Shown: positions 21,150 through 29,207 of the stretch, one piece after another
How positions within the stretch are numbered: the stretch's first letter is position 1
How the letters are laid out: each line of letters opens with the position of its first letter
Origin: Bacillus sp. Cs-700
Lineage (GTDB): Bacteria > Bacillota > Bacilli > Bacillales > Guptibacillaceae
Direction: 5' to 3'
Assembly (NCBI RefSeq): GCF_011082085.1
Contig: NZ_CP041063.1
Span: 620,001 to 684,000 of the forward strand
Length of the DNA: 64,000 nucleotides
Notes under the pieces: generated by a model
Databases searched by the model: none
Seen by the model: the letters and a program-made list of their open reading frames with translations, nothing else
Told to the model about the DNA's origin: nothing
Translations under genes and position numbers: made by a program

Positions 21150-21274
21150 GTGATTTATTTAAGATAGACAACTTTTGATCATCCTGTGAACAAATTAAAT
21201 CTGCACGATAAGTGCACAATTTCCAGATAAAGTAGTCTTTGATGGTAAATGAAACCAATCATAGGAGGGTATTT

Positions 21275-21868
21275 ATGAACACAAAAAAAGTTATTTTAGG
21301 ATTAGGGTTATCACTATCACTTATTCTAGCAGCATGCGGGAACAATAACGAGGGCATAAATCAGGAGTCCGAAAACAATCAATCGACTTCTAACTCTTCA
21401 GCAAACTCCGAGAATCACATGGAAGAGATGGAACACTCCGGCTCTTCAGAAGTACCTGAAGGGTTAAAAAGGGCTGAAAATCCTACATATCCAAAAAGCA
21501 GTAAAGCAATCATTGAAACAGATCATATGAAAGGAATGAAAGGTGCAGAAGCCACGATCTCAGGAGCTTTTGAAACTACCTCATATGTTGTTTCCTATAT
21601 GCCTACGAATGGTGGAGAACTTGTAGAGAATCACAAATGGGTGATCCACGAGGAACTTGATCAACCTGATAACGCGCCTTTAACACCCGGTACAGAAGTA
21701 ACGCTTAATGCTTCCCATATGAAAGGAATGGAAGGAGCAAATGCAACAATTGATTCAGCCAACCAAACTACTGTTTATATGATAGACTATATGCCGACAA
21801 CTGGAGGCGAAGAGGTAACCAATCATAAATGGGTAACGGAAGATGAATTATCTCCTATTGAGCAATAA
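21275..21868 (+). CDS. ydhK: YdhK-family lipoprotein (DUF1541 repeats)
   Basis: The product has 197 residues. A lipoprotein signal peptide ends in LILAAC (Cys at about residue 20), followed by a low-complexity Asn/Ser/His-rich linker. Two tandem repeats of about 60 residues follow, each with HMKGM, YMPTxGGE and NHKWV, which is the YdhK/DUF1541 arrangement. It is exported and lipid-anchored; the Met/His-rich linker and HMKGM motifs could bind metal, which is an inference. ATAGGAGGG before the ATG at 21275 sets the start over an upstream in-frame codon. It heads a probable metal-stress cluster. Confidence 0.85.
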   Translation: MNTKKVILGLGLSLSLILAACGNNNEGINQESENNQSTSNSSANSENHMEEMEHSGSSEVPEGLKRAENPTYPKSSKAIIETDHMKGMKGAEATISGAFETTSYVVSYMPTNGGELVENHKWVIHEELDQPDNAPLTPGTEVTLNASHMKGMEGANATIDSANQTTVYMIDYMPTTGGEEVTNHKWVTEDELSPIEQ

Positions 21869-21927
21869 AGTTTACAGACGCTGCGTAATGGCGAATGAAT
21901 AAGACAACACATAAAGGATGAATTGTT

Positions 21928-22896
21928 TTGAAGAAACATTGGATAATAATTTTCGTGGCACTGCTTCTCATTCTTGCAGGATGTCAGGAAGAAAACTCAA
22001 AACCAGTTGAAAACAAAGATGCGGTAAAGGAAACCCAAAAGAAAGAAAAAGAAACGGCATCGTTATCAGAATCAAGCTTTTATAAACCGACTTCACGCAA
22101 GCAAATTAACCATGTTCATGGAATCGGGTATCCTGGCAATCAACATGAATTATTCGTAGCGACTCATCTTGGACCGCTGATTTATCTTGATGGAACCTGG
22201 TATGAAGCTAAAGCAAACAACAATGACTATATGGGCTTCCAAGCTACGTCTGATGGTTTTTATAGTAGTGGACACCCTGGCGAAGAATCCGATTTACCAA
22301 ATCCGCTCGGATTAATCAAAAGTACTGATCGAGGAAAGACGCTTGAGCAGCTAGGTTTTCAAGGAGAATCTGATTTTCACTATTTAGCGGTAGGCTATGA
22401 AACGCACAGCATTTATGCCGTAAATCAACAGAAGAACAGCGAAATGGACATAGGTGTTTATTATAGTGAGGATGCAAGTGATTGGAATCAAGTAAAATTA
22501 AAGGGGACTCCCGATCAAATTAATGGGATTTTCGCTCACCCTAGTGATGCTAGCGTCGTAGCCATAACTTCGCCAAATGGACTTTACCTTTCAGAAGATC
22601 AAGGAGAGTCGTTTACACCAATTACAGAGGGCAGTCCTATCACTTCAATGGTCTTTCTTAAAGACCGTATCATCTTCGCCAAACAGGGTGCAGCTAGCCA
22701 ACTTGTGTCCCTTAAGAACGGAGAAGAAACGCCCATTTCTATGCCGAACAAAATAAAAATGGCGATTGATTATCTCGCGGTGAATCCACAAAATGAAAAT
22801 GAGATTTCTTTTCATACATCTGATGGTAGTCTCTATCTAACAAAAGATGGCGGGGAATCTTGGGTCACTTTAATCGATGAGGGTAAAATAAACTAA
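21928..22896 (+). CDS. beta-propeller lipoprotein, F510_1955-type glycosylhydrolase-like
   Basis: The product has 322 residues. The signal peptide ends in a lipobox (LILAGC). The mature part contains BNR/sortilin-type repeats (STDRGKTLEQLG, SEDQGESFTPI, TKDGGESWVTL), so a beta-propeller is likely. Proteins of this type are annotated as F510_1955-family glycosylhydrolases, but hydrolase activity is not evident. It starts with TTG at 21928 after AAAGGATGAA. It lies 59 bases after ydhK and before a copper-binding protein gene. Confidence 0.75.
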   Translation: MKKHWIIIFVALLLILAGCQEENSKPVENKDAVKETQKKEKETASLSESSFYKPTSRKQINHVHGIGYPGNQHELFVATHLGPLIYLDGTWYEAKANNNDYMGFQATSDGFYSSGHPGEESDLPNPLGLIKSTDRGKTLEQLGFQGESDFHYLAVGYETHSIYAVNQQKNSEMDIGVYYSEDASDWNQVKLKGTPDQINGIFAHPSDASVVAITSPNGLYLSEDQGESFTPITEGSPITSMVFLKDRIIFAKQGAASQLVSLKNGEETPISMPNKIKMAIDYLAVNPQNENEISFHTSDGSLYLTKDGGESWVTLIDEGKIN

Positions 22897-23067
22897 TTGC
22901 GACATCATGTCTCCTCCTTAAACTTTCAACAGTTCCCTCAAATTATCCAGAATTTGTGCAGAATTTATGAAATTTACATTTTAACAACTTTATTTCGTTT
23001 TCACGTTTATTATCAAGTAAATAGGAAAATATGACAGTGTATTACATTATGAAGGAGGAATTTAATC

Positions 23068-23397
23068 ATGTCACATGAAAAGTACGGTTCAATGATTCAA
23101 ACACTCCACGAATGTATGACGGCATGCAATCACTGCTATGACGCTTGTTTAAAAGAAGAAGATGTAAAAATGATGGCTGAGTGTATTCGTTTGGACAGAG
23201 AATGTGCGGATATCTGTGGATTTCTCGAACAAGCCCTTGTAAGAGGAACCCCATTTGCCTCTGAACTTGCTCAAGCATGTGCTACCATTTGTGAGGCATG
23301 TGGAAACGAGTGTAAAAAGCACGATCACAAACACTGTCAGGATTGTGCAGAGTCATGTTTTAAATGTGCGGAAGAGTGTAAGAAATTAGCAGCATAA
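23068..23397 (+). CDS. four-helix bundle copper-binding protein (Csp/YhjQ-like)
   Basis: The product has 109 residues with 16 cysteines, mostly in CxxxC and CxxC spacing (TACNHCYDAC, QACATICEACGNEC, KHCQDCAESCFKC). This is the DUF326 copper-storage (Csp) pattern, in which cysteines line the core of a four-helix bundle and bind many Cu(I) ions. There is no signal peptide, so the protein is cytosolic (Csp3-like). GAAGGAGGAA precedes the ATG. It has its own terminator. It supports a copper role for the flanking lipoproteins and two-component system. Confidence 0.9.
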   Translation: MSHEKYGSMIQTLHECMTACNHCYDACLKEEDVKMMAECIRLDRECADICGFLEQALVRGTPFASELAQACATICEACGNECKKHDHKHCQDCAESCFKCAEECKKLAA

Positions 23398-23411
23398 TTG
23401 TAGAATGCGTT

Positions 23412-23447
23412 AAGAAGTCTGTTGAATCATTAGCAGGCTTCTTTTTT
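23412..23447 (+). terminator. terminator of the copper-binding protein gene
   Basis: AAGAAGTCTG pairs with CAGGCTTCTT and is followed by TTTTT. Confidence 0.85.
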
Positions 23448-23541
23448 TATCACCAATTTTGTTCATCTTGAAACAAAGCAGACAAGCTGCACACTTTCTC
23501 GATATAATGCTGATAGAATAGCTGAAGATAAGGAGAGAGAA

Positions 23542-24927
23542 ATGAGATTGAAGAGAAAAAGTAAATTAGCAACAAAATTAGGTCTGTTTTTTCTTACAAG
23601 CATCTTACTCCTTGAGGGGATTTTGTTTCTGGTACTATACTTCGGCTTTTTAAATGAGCGGATCATGGCTGAAACTGATGCCCTTCTAGCGCGGGGAAAC
23701 AGTCATAGAGATGTCCTAGAAAAACATTTCGATCGTGAAACAATGGAACACGTTGCTCTAATGGAATCTGAAGCTGAAACTCAAGTAATTATTACAGATG
23801 ATAAAAATAGCGTTCTCGTTCATTCGAATACTGTGACGTCTATGATCAGAACAACCCTTTCTTCATCATCTCCTCTTCCAGTGTCAGGAGATATAGTGGA
23901 AGGCGATTGGGGGAATAAACCTTATGTTATGACCGGTTCTCCCATCGTCGTGAAAGATGAGCTTGTCGGAAACGTCTACATGATCCTCGATACAAAAAGT
24001 ATTCGCGAAGTACGTGATCATTTAACAACCCAATTTTTGATCATTAGTGGTCTCGCACTCTTCCTCACCGTTATTACAATTATTTATCTTTCAAGGATGA
24101 TTACACGTCCATTGATTGAGATGAAAGTAGCTACGCAGCAAATGAGCACAGGGGATCATAATGTCTCCTTAAAAGTCGATCGAAACGACGAATTAGGTGA
24201 ATTAGCGAAAGGGATTCAAAGCTTATCAGATGATTTGCTCCGATTAAAAAATGATCGTAGTGATTTTTTAGCGAATATTGCTCATGAACTAAGAACACCG
24301 TTAACTTATTTGAATGGTTACGCAGACATCGCTCAACGAGAAGAGTTATCTTCTACAGAGAGAAATACTTACCTTTCAATTATTAAAGAAGAATCAGAGA
24401 ACTTAACTTCTCTCGTTCGAGATTTGTTTGATATGGCAAAAATGGACCAGCAAGGATTTGTGATTAATCGAGACGAAGTCGAATTGTGTTCGTTAATTCA
24501 TCAGGTAAGAGAGAAAGTAAGCCCTGCTTTTGAGGATAAGGGGATTGATCTTATTGTCTCCTGTCACAATAAAATCCATCTCGATATTGATTCTATAAGA
24601 TTTTCTCAAGTGATTTTAAACCTTTTGGACAATGCTTTGCATAATAGTGAGTCAGGAAAAACCGTACTTATCGAAGCTCACTCTTTTCAAAGCGACGTGA
24701 TTGTTAGAGTAATTGATGAGGGAGAAGGAATTCCTGAGAAGGATTTACCTTTCATTTTTGAACGTCTCTATCGGGTTGATAAGTCACGTTCAAGAAAGTA
24801 CGGAGGTTCGGGACTTGGTCTTGCTATCGCTAAAGAAATTATCGAGAAGCATGGAGGTAGTATAAAGGCGGAAAGTCAAAAAGGAAAAGGGACAACGATC
24901 ACTATTGTTTTGTTAGGAGTTGAATAA
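23542..24927 (+). CDS. HAMP-domain sensor histidine kinase
   Basis: The product has 461 residues. Membrane segments at about 13-35 and 165-187 flank an extracytoplasmic sensor domain of about 130 residues. HAMP follows (ITRPLIEM), then HisKA with H248 in AHELRTPL, and HATPase with GEGIPEKDLPFIFERLYR and GGSGLGLAIAK. It phosphorylates the response regulator encoded one base downstream. The ligand is unknown; neighbouring copper and lipoprotein genes make an envelope or metal signal reasonable. Confidence 0.92.
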   Translation: MRLKRKSKLATKLGLFFLTSILLLEGILFLVLYFGFLNERIMAETDALLARGNSHRDVLEKHFDRETMEHVALMESEAETQVIITDDKNSVLVHSNTVTSMIRTTLSSSSPLPVSGDIVEGDWGNKPYVMTGSPIVVKDELVGNVYMILDTKSIREVRDHLTTQFLIISGLALFLTVITIIYLSRMITRPLIEMKVATQQMSTGDHNVSLKVDRNDELGELAKGIQSLSDDLLRLKNDRSDFLANIAHELRTPLTYLNGYADIAQREELSSTERNTYLSIIKEESENLTSLVRDLFDMAKMDQQGFVINRDEVELCSLIHQVREKVSPAFEDKGIDLIVSCHNKIHLDIDSIRFSQVILNLLDNALHNSESGKTVLIEAHSFQSDVIVRVIDEGEGIPEKDLPFIFERLYRVDKSRSRKYGGSGLGLAIAKEIIEKHGGSIKAESQKGKGTTITIVLLGVE

Positions 24928-24928
24928 C

Positions 24929-25606
24929 GTGAAAAATGTGCTGATTGTAGACGATGAAGAGCGGATGGTAGAGCTAATTTCTCTTTATTTGAAACCACAT
25001 GGGTACACCATTTATGAAGCCTATACAGGAATAGAAGCACTACATAGATTGACTGAATACAAAATAGATCTCGTTTTGTTAGATATAATGATGCCCAACA
25101 TGGACGGCTTTGCAACGTGTGAAGAAATCCGAAGTAAATCAGAGGTGCCAATTATCATGTTAACAGCAAGAGAGCAAAATGAAGATATTGTTAAAGGATT
25201 CAAGTTAGGCGCAGATGATTACATCACAAAACCATTTGACGAGCGTGTTCTCCTTGCTAGAATGGAAGCTTTGGCTCGACGCCTAAAACCAGTCAATCAA
25301 CATCAAGTGATCTTCAAAGGACTAACATGGGATGCAGACAAACATCTCGTATCATATTATAGTGTGCCTATTCCTATGACTCCCATTGAATTTAAGTTGC
25401 TCGGCCTATTCTTAAAAAACCCGGAAAAGGTATTTAGCCGAGAGCACCTGATTCAGCTGATTTGGGGATATGAATCAAACACTGAAGGACGTACAATTGA
25501 TTCACATATACGAAATTTGCGTGATAAGTGTAGAGCGGTTAACTTTACTATCGATGAGTTTTTGGTGACCATTTGGGGTGTAGGATACAAATGGAAAAAA
25601 TTCTAA
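24929..25606 (+). CDS. OmpR-family response regulator
   Basis: The product has 225 residues. The receiver domain has the acidic pair D8/D9 and the phosphorylation site D52 in LVLLDIMMP, with ITKPFD as the conserved lysine. A winged-helix Trans_reg_C domain follows (PIEFKLLGLFLKNPEKVFSREHLI). A TTG three codons upstream is in frame, but TAGGAG (24914-24919) places the start at GTG 24929, one base after the kinase stop. It is co-transcribed with the kinase. Confidence 0.93.
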   Translation: MKNVLIVDDEERMVELISLYLKPHGYTIYEAYTGIEALHRLTEYKIDLVLLDIMMPNMDGFATCEEIRSKSEVPIIMLTAREQNEDIVKGFKLGADDYITKPFDERVLLARMEALARRLKPVNQHQVIFKGLTWDADKHLVSYYSVPIPMTPIEFKLLGLFLKNPEKVFSREHLIQLIWGYESNTEGRTIDSHIRNLRDKCRAVNFTIDEFLVTIWGVGYKWKKF

Positions 25607-25816
25607 TCATCCTAACGCAAATAGTCAATTGTAGTTTGTTCACATTTTCAGTATCAATGCTTTACATACAACAATAATTTTCAAATAGCATAGTGAAGTC
25701 CATTTGGGAAAACGAACCAGTATATTAGGTGAAAGTTGAATTAAACTAATCAGTGTAGCTAATGACTAACGTTAGAAACACGTCTTTTAACTTTTACCTA
25801 AGGAAGTGATTATGAA

Positions 25817-26110
25817 GTGAATTATAAAAAGCGCAACAACCAGAAAGGAAAAGGTAAAACCGCTACGGTTATGGCATTAAGTGCACTTGGTGGAGCGGCA
25901 GCCTATGCCCTTACCAATCGTATGCAAAACGGCGGTTTTGGTGGCATGCAGCAGCATTCACAGCAAAATTCCTCACATCAGGCACAATCGCATTCTCAAC
26001 AGCCTCAACATCAAGATCCTGAATCCTTGAAGCAAATGGCATCCGCTCAAGGAATCGATAATGATGCGATCGCAGAATTCACAAATGCTATAAAAGACGA
26101 TTTACGATAA
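25817..26110 (+). CDS. small hypothetical protein, Gln/His/Gly-rich
   Basis: The product has 97 residues. A basic N-terminus is followed by a moderately hydrophobic, alanine-rich stretch (VMALSALGGAAAYALTNR) that may be a membrane anchor. A low-complexity Gly/Gln/His/Ser segment and an acidic C-terminal helix follow. The start is GTG at 25817 after AAGGAAGTGA. A strong terminator follows. No family recognised; it could be a small cell-surface or spore-associated protein, but that is a guess. Confidence 0.6.
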   Translation: MNYKKRNNQKGKGKTATVMALSALGGAAAYALTNRMQNGGFGGMQQHSQQNSSHQAQSHSQQPQHQDPESLKQMASAQGIDNDAIAEFTNAIKDDLR

Positions 26111-26113
26111 GTA

Positions 26114-26142
26114 GAGCACTCCCAAATGGGGGTGCTTTTCTT
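26114..26142 (+). terminator. terminator of the Gln-rich small ORF
   Basis: GAGCACTCCC pairs with GGGGGTGCTTTTC, followed by TTT. Confidence 0.8.
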
Positions 26143-26164
26143 TAACTATTAAACCGACTTCGTC

Positions 26165-26356
26165 TCACCATCCTAGAAGAAACGATATTTCCTCGTAGTG
26201 CTTTTCAAGTATGAGCACTTCTTTAAGAGACAATCCGTGATTGTAATGATGAAAACATTTATGATTAAGAAAATGCATTTCTCGCATATTCTCTAAATAG
26301 ATCGAGTCGCCCATATCTTTTTCCGAATCTGATCCGTTAAAGCAGTGAGAGGACAT
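26165..26356 (-). CDS. small ORF, weakly Spo0E-like
   Basis: A possible 63-residue product. An ENMREM segment followed after about 20 residues by GLSLKEVLILEKHYEEI recalls the helical hairpin of Spo0E-family aspartyl phosphatases, but the SQxLD signature is missing. No ribosome site precedes the first ATG; a start at the internal ATG (MGDSIY) has only a weak one. It is divergent to the sigma factor gene. It may not be expressed. Confidence 0.3.
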   Translation of the reverse strand: MSSHCFNGSDSEKDMGDSIYLENMREMHFLNHKCFHHYNHGLSLKEVLILEKHYEEISFLLGW

Positions 26357-26370
26357 AAGGAGTGATGTAG

Positions 26371-27027
26371 ATGCATACGGAGATCGATGATGAATATTGC
26401 GATCAGAAGCAACTGGAAGAAATGATTACTAAGCTTTATCATTATTGCTACCATCTGACTCAGAACAAGTGGGATGGAGAAGAGATTGCTCAGGAGACGA
26501 TTTATAAAGCATTAAAACACTACCGAAATGAAAAGTGGAGTAATGCCCTCTTGAAAAAGATGGCCTATCATCAATGGGTTGATCGCATTCGAAAGCGTGA
26601 CAAAGAAAATCTATTTTCTGAAATTGACTTGCAAGATGATGCAACCGCTGACAAAGAATGTTGCTCCGAATGGCTAGAAAAGCTTTTAAAACAACTAACG
26701 CCAAAACAGTTTATTACTTTTGTATTGAAAGAAGCCTTTCAATACAAAATTTCCGAAATTGCCGTTCTTCTTAATATGTCAGATACCGGCGTTAAGGCAT
26801 TGTTAAGCAGAAGCCGCATAAAGGTGAGAAAATTACCTGATACAGAAATGAATTCTTTTTGGTATGAAAATATGCATGAATCGCTTCTACACACTATCGT
26901 TCATTCCATTCATACACAGAATCCAAGTGAGCTAATTAAAATGCTTCCAATCCTTCTCAATCCTAAGGTTTCATCATTTAAAACAACGTATGCTTCACCT
27001 CCTAGCGTCCTCTCACTAGCTGCATAA
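26371..27027 (+). CDS. ECF-like RNA polymerase sigma factor
   Basis: The product has 218 residues. Region 2 is at about 15-75 (YHYCYHLTQNKWDGEEIAQETIYKAL), and region 4 is at about 110-155 with a helix-turn-helix (FKISEIAVLLNMSDTGVKALLSRSR-like). A C-terminal tail of about 50 residues extends beyond region 4. It directs RNA polymerase to an unknown regulon. AAGGAGTGATG precedes the ATG. No anti-sigma gene is adjacent; instead a clpP gene follows after 25 bases, so the two are probably co-transcribed. Confidence 0.85.
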   Translation: MHTEIDDEYCDQKQLEEMITKLYHYCYHLTQNKWDGEEIAQETIYKALKHYRNEKWSNALLKKMAYHQWVDRIRKRDKENLFSEIDLQDDATADKECCSEWLEKLLKQLTPKQFITFVLKEAFQYKISEIAVLLNMSDTGVKALLSRSRIKVRKLPDTEMNSFWYENMHESLLHTIVHSIHTQNPSELIKMLPILLNPKVSSFKTTYASPPSVLSLAA

Positions 27028-27052
27028 TAAACGCGATTAGGGAGGAAATGTT

Positions 27053-27634
27053 GTGAATATACCTTATGTGATCGAACAATCTAGTCGAGGAGAGCGATCG
27101 TACGACATTTACTCAAGGTTGTTAAAGGATCGGATCATTATGGTTAGTGATGAAATTAATGACGCGATGGCAAACAGCATCGTGGCACAACTATTATTTT
27201 TAGCAGCAGATGCTCCTGACAAAGATATTTCACTCTATATTAATAGTCCAGGTGGATCCACGTCAGCAGGATTTGCGATTTTTGATACGATGCACTATAT
27301 TACGCCAGATGTAAAAACCATTTGTACTGGAATGGCTGCTTCGTTTGGAGCAATGTTATTACTTGCAGGTACAAAAGGAAAACGATATGCTCTGCCAAAT
27401 AGCGAAATCATGATTCATCAGCCTTTAGGCGGGGCCCGTGGCCAAGCAACTGATTTAGAAATCTCCGCCAAGCGCATTCTTAAACTAAGACAGCATATTA
27501 ATCACATCATCGCAGAGAAAACCAAACAATCTCTTAATAAAGTAGCACTAGACACTGACAGAGATTATTTTATGAGCGCTCAAGAAGCAAAAGAGTATGG
27601 GATTATTGACGAGATCATTCAAAAAGCAAAATAG
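27053..27634 (+). CDS. clpP: ClpP-family serine protease
   Basis: The product has 193 residues. The catalytic triad S97 (GMAASFG), H122 (IHQPLGG) and D171 (DRDYFM) is complete. The length and motifs are those of a functional ClpP, the proteolytic chamber used with ClpX or ClpC. It begins with GTG after AGGGAGGAAATGTT. Its position downstream of a sigma factor is unlike the usual isolated housekeeping clpP, so it may be a second paralogue with a specialised role. That is an inference. Confidence 0.93.
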   Translation: MNIPYVIEQSSRGERSYDIYSRLLKDRIIMVSDEINDAMANSIVAQLLFLAADAPDKDISLYINSPGGSTSAGFAIFDTMHYITPDVKTICTGMAASFGAMLLLAGTKGKRYALPNSEIMIHQPLGGARGQATDLEISAKRILKLRQHINHIIAEKTKQSLNKVALDTDRDYFMSAQEAKEYGIIDEIIQKAK

Positions 27635-27641
27635 ATGGTCT

Positions 27642-27667
27642 AAGGGACGGGAAACCGTTCCTTTTTC
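27642..27667 (+). terminator. terminator of sigma-clpP operon
   Basis: AAGGGACGG pairs with CCGTTCCTT around GAAA, followed by TTTC. Confidence 0.85.
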
Positions 27668-27746
27668 ATTTTACAAAAGGTTAGCGAGTCTCTGTGTAGA
27701 ATAAATAAATTGAATGTAATCGCAATAAATGAAAAGGAGTGTTGAA

Positions 27747-28133
27747 ATGATTAATCAAATCGGTCAAATTATGCTATACGTTGATAACCAGGATGAAGCA
27801 TTAGCATTTTGGACAGAAAAGGTTGGATTTCATCATATTGCAGAGGAAAACAATAGCGGGGGAATGAGATGGATCGAGATAGCGCCAACTCTGGAAGGAG
27901 CAACAAGCCTTGTCCTTCATGATAAAGCGTTTATAGCGAAGATGGAGCCTGAGCTAAATCTCGGTACACCATCCCTCATGTTTTACACGAACGATTTAGA
28001 TCGTTTATACGAAAGTTTTAAGAGTAAAAGGATAACCGTTGGGGAAATTGTGTCGATGCCTTCAGGACGCGTTTTTAACTTTGCAGATCCTGAGGAACAT
28101 TATTTTGCAGTAATGGAAAAGAACGAAGCATAA
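27747..28133 (+). CDS. VOC-superfamily (glyoxalase-like) protein
   Basis: The product has 128 residues and carries two beta-alpha-beta-beta-beta modules: IGQIMLYVDNQDEALAFW starts the first and LMFYTNDLDRLYESF the second, ending in GRVFNFADPEEHYFAVM. This is the vicinal oxygen chelate fold (glyoxalase, dioxygenase, antibiotic-binding proteins). The ATG at 27747 is preferred because AAAGGAG overlaps the upstream ATG at 27729. The substrate is unknown. It is monocistronic with a terminator. Confidence 0.85.
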   Translation: MINQIGQIMLYVDNQDEALAFWTEKVGFHHIAEENNSGGMRWIEIAPTLEGATSLVLHDKAFIAKMEPELNLGTPSLMFYTNDLDRLYESFKSKRITVGEIVSMPSGRVFNFADPEEHYFAVMEKNEA

Positions 28134-28166
28134 GAAGACTGGCTGTTTTTACTAGAATTTTATCTG

Positions 28167-28197
28167 AACATCATCATTCATTTGATGGTGTTTTTTT
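28167..28197 (+). terminator. terminator of the VOC gene
   Basis: AACATCATCA pairs with TGATGGTGTT, followed by a T-run. Confidence 0.85.
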
Positions 28198-28251
28198 CGT
28201 TAAATCCATCACTAAAATGATGATAAAATTTCAGAATAATTGAAAAAGAAC

Positions 28252-28280
28252 TAGAAATGAAGGGAATCATTCATTATAAT
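28252..28280 (+). promoter_or_regulatory. probable promoter/operator of the D-amino-acid operon
   Basis: TAGAAA (28252-28257), a 17-base spacer and TATAAT (28275-28280). AATGAA and TTCATT flank the spacer as an inverted repeat that could bind the RpiR-type regulator. Confidence 0.45.
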
Positions 28281-28326
28281 AAACGAAAAGAAGTATTAAC
28301 TTCGTAAACGCACGAAAGGAGCAGCT

Positions 28327-29181
28327 ATGAACCAGCTTTCCATTACTCAAATGATTAAACAGCATTATCCTTCCCTATCTACCGGTCAAAAAAAAGTTGC
28401 AGAGTGGCTCACCCAAAATCATGAGGAAGGAGCATTGTTGACCGCTTTTCAAATGGGAAGGAAAGTGGGAGTCAGTGAAACGACTGTCATTCGCTTCTCA
28501 TATGCACTTGGATTTAAAGGATATTCTGAAATGCAGGAATCCGTTCGAACTCATTGGTTAGGAAAAAATAGAACCAAACAACTAGGAAATTCTTCAGATG
28601 TACAGGAAGTAACTGAACACACCCTTTTTAACGATATTGTAAAGGAAGAAACGGCTGTCCTACAGCAATTGTTAACCCAAATAGACAAAGACGAGATCTG
28701 GAAGGTGATTGATTGTCTCATTAAAGCAAAATCTGTTTACATTGCTGGCTTTGGAAGTTCGTACGGAGCGGCATACTGGCTACATTATAACCTGAAGCAA
28801 TTAAGGGAGGGGATTAGTCTTTCGAATTCAAGTGGCTTCTCACCTGAAGACCTTTGTGATCTCACTCAAGATTCTATTGTCTTTCTGTTTTCATTCCCAC
28901 GTTATCGAAGAGAAGCGGTTGAGCTTGCTACGTGGTCACAACAGCAATTGATTCCTGTCATATCCGTTACAAATCGGCAATTATCTCCCATCGGCTCCCT
29001 TTCAACACTTACTTTAACAACGGAGGAGAAGATGGAGTCAGGTCACCACTCTATTTCCTCAGTGATTAGTCTTTTGGAAATGATCCTAAAAGGAATACAT
29101 TTCAAAGACAGTGACCGTATTAGTCTTCGTCAACAAAAGTTAGAACAGCTTTACAGTAAACAAAGCTGGTTTGTTGAATAA
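28327..29181 (+). CDS. MurR/RpiR-family transcriptional regulator
   Basis: The product has 284 residues. The N-terminal HTH_6 domain (residues 1-80) includes MGRKVGVSETTVIRFSYALGFKGYSEM. A SIS sugar-isomerase fold follows at about 120-260 (VYIAGFGSSYGAAYWLHYNLK). RpiR proteins usually sense phosphosugars, but some regulate amino-acid or acyl-amino-acid genes. It is the first gene of an operon for N-acylamino-acid metabolism, 26 bases before the membrane protein gene. The effector is unknown. Confidence 0.88.
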   Translation: MNQLSITQMIKQHYPSLSTGQKKVAEWLTQNHEEGALLTAFQMGRKVGVSETTVIRFSYALGFKGYSEMQESVRTHWLGKNRTKQLGNSSDVQEVTEHTLFNDIVKEETAVLQQLLTQIDKDEIWKVIDCLIKAKSVYIAGFGSSYGAAYWLHYNLKQLREGISLSNSSGFSPEDLCDLTQDSIVFLFSFPRYRREAVELATWSQQQLIPVISVTNRQLSPIGSLSTLTLTTEEKMESGHHSISSVISLLEMILKGIHFKDSDRISLRQQKLEQLYSKQSWFVE

Positions 29182-29207
29182 CACGATAAGGAAAAGGTGG
29201 AATGTTT

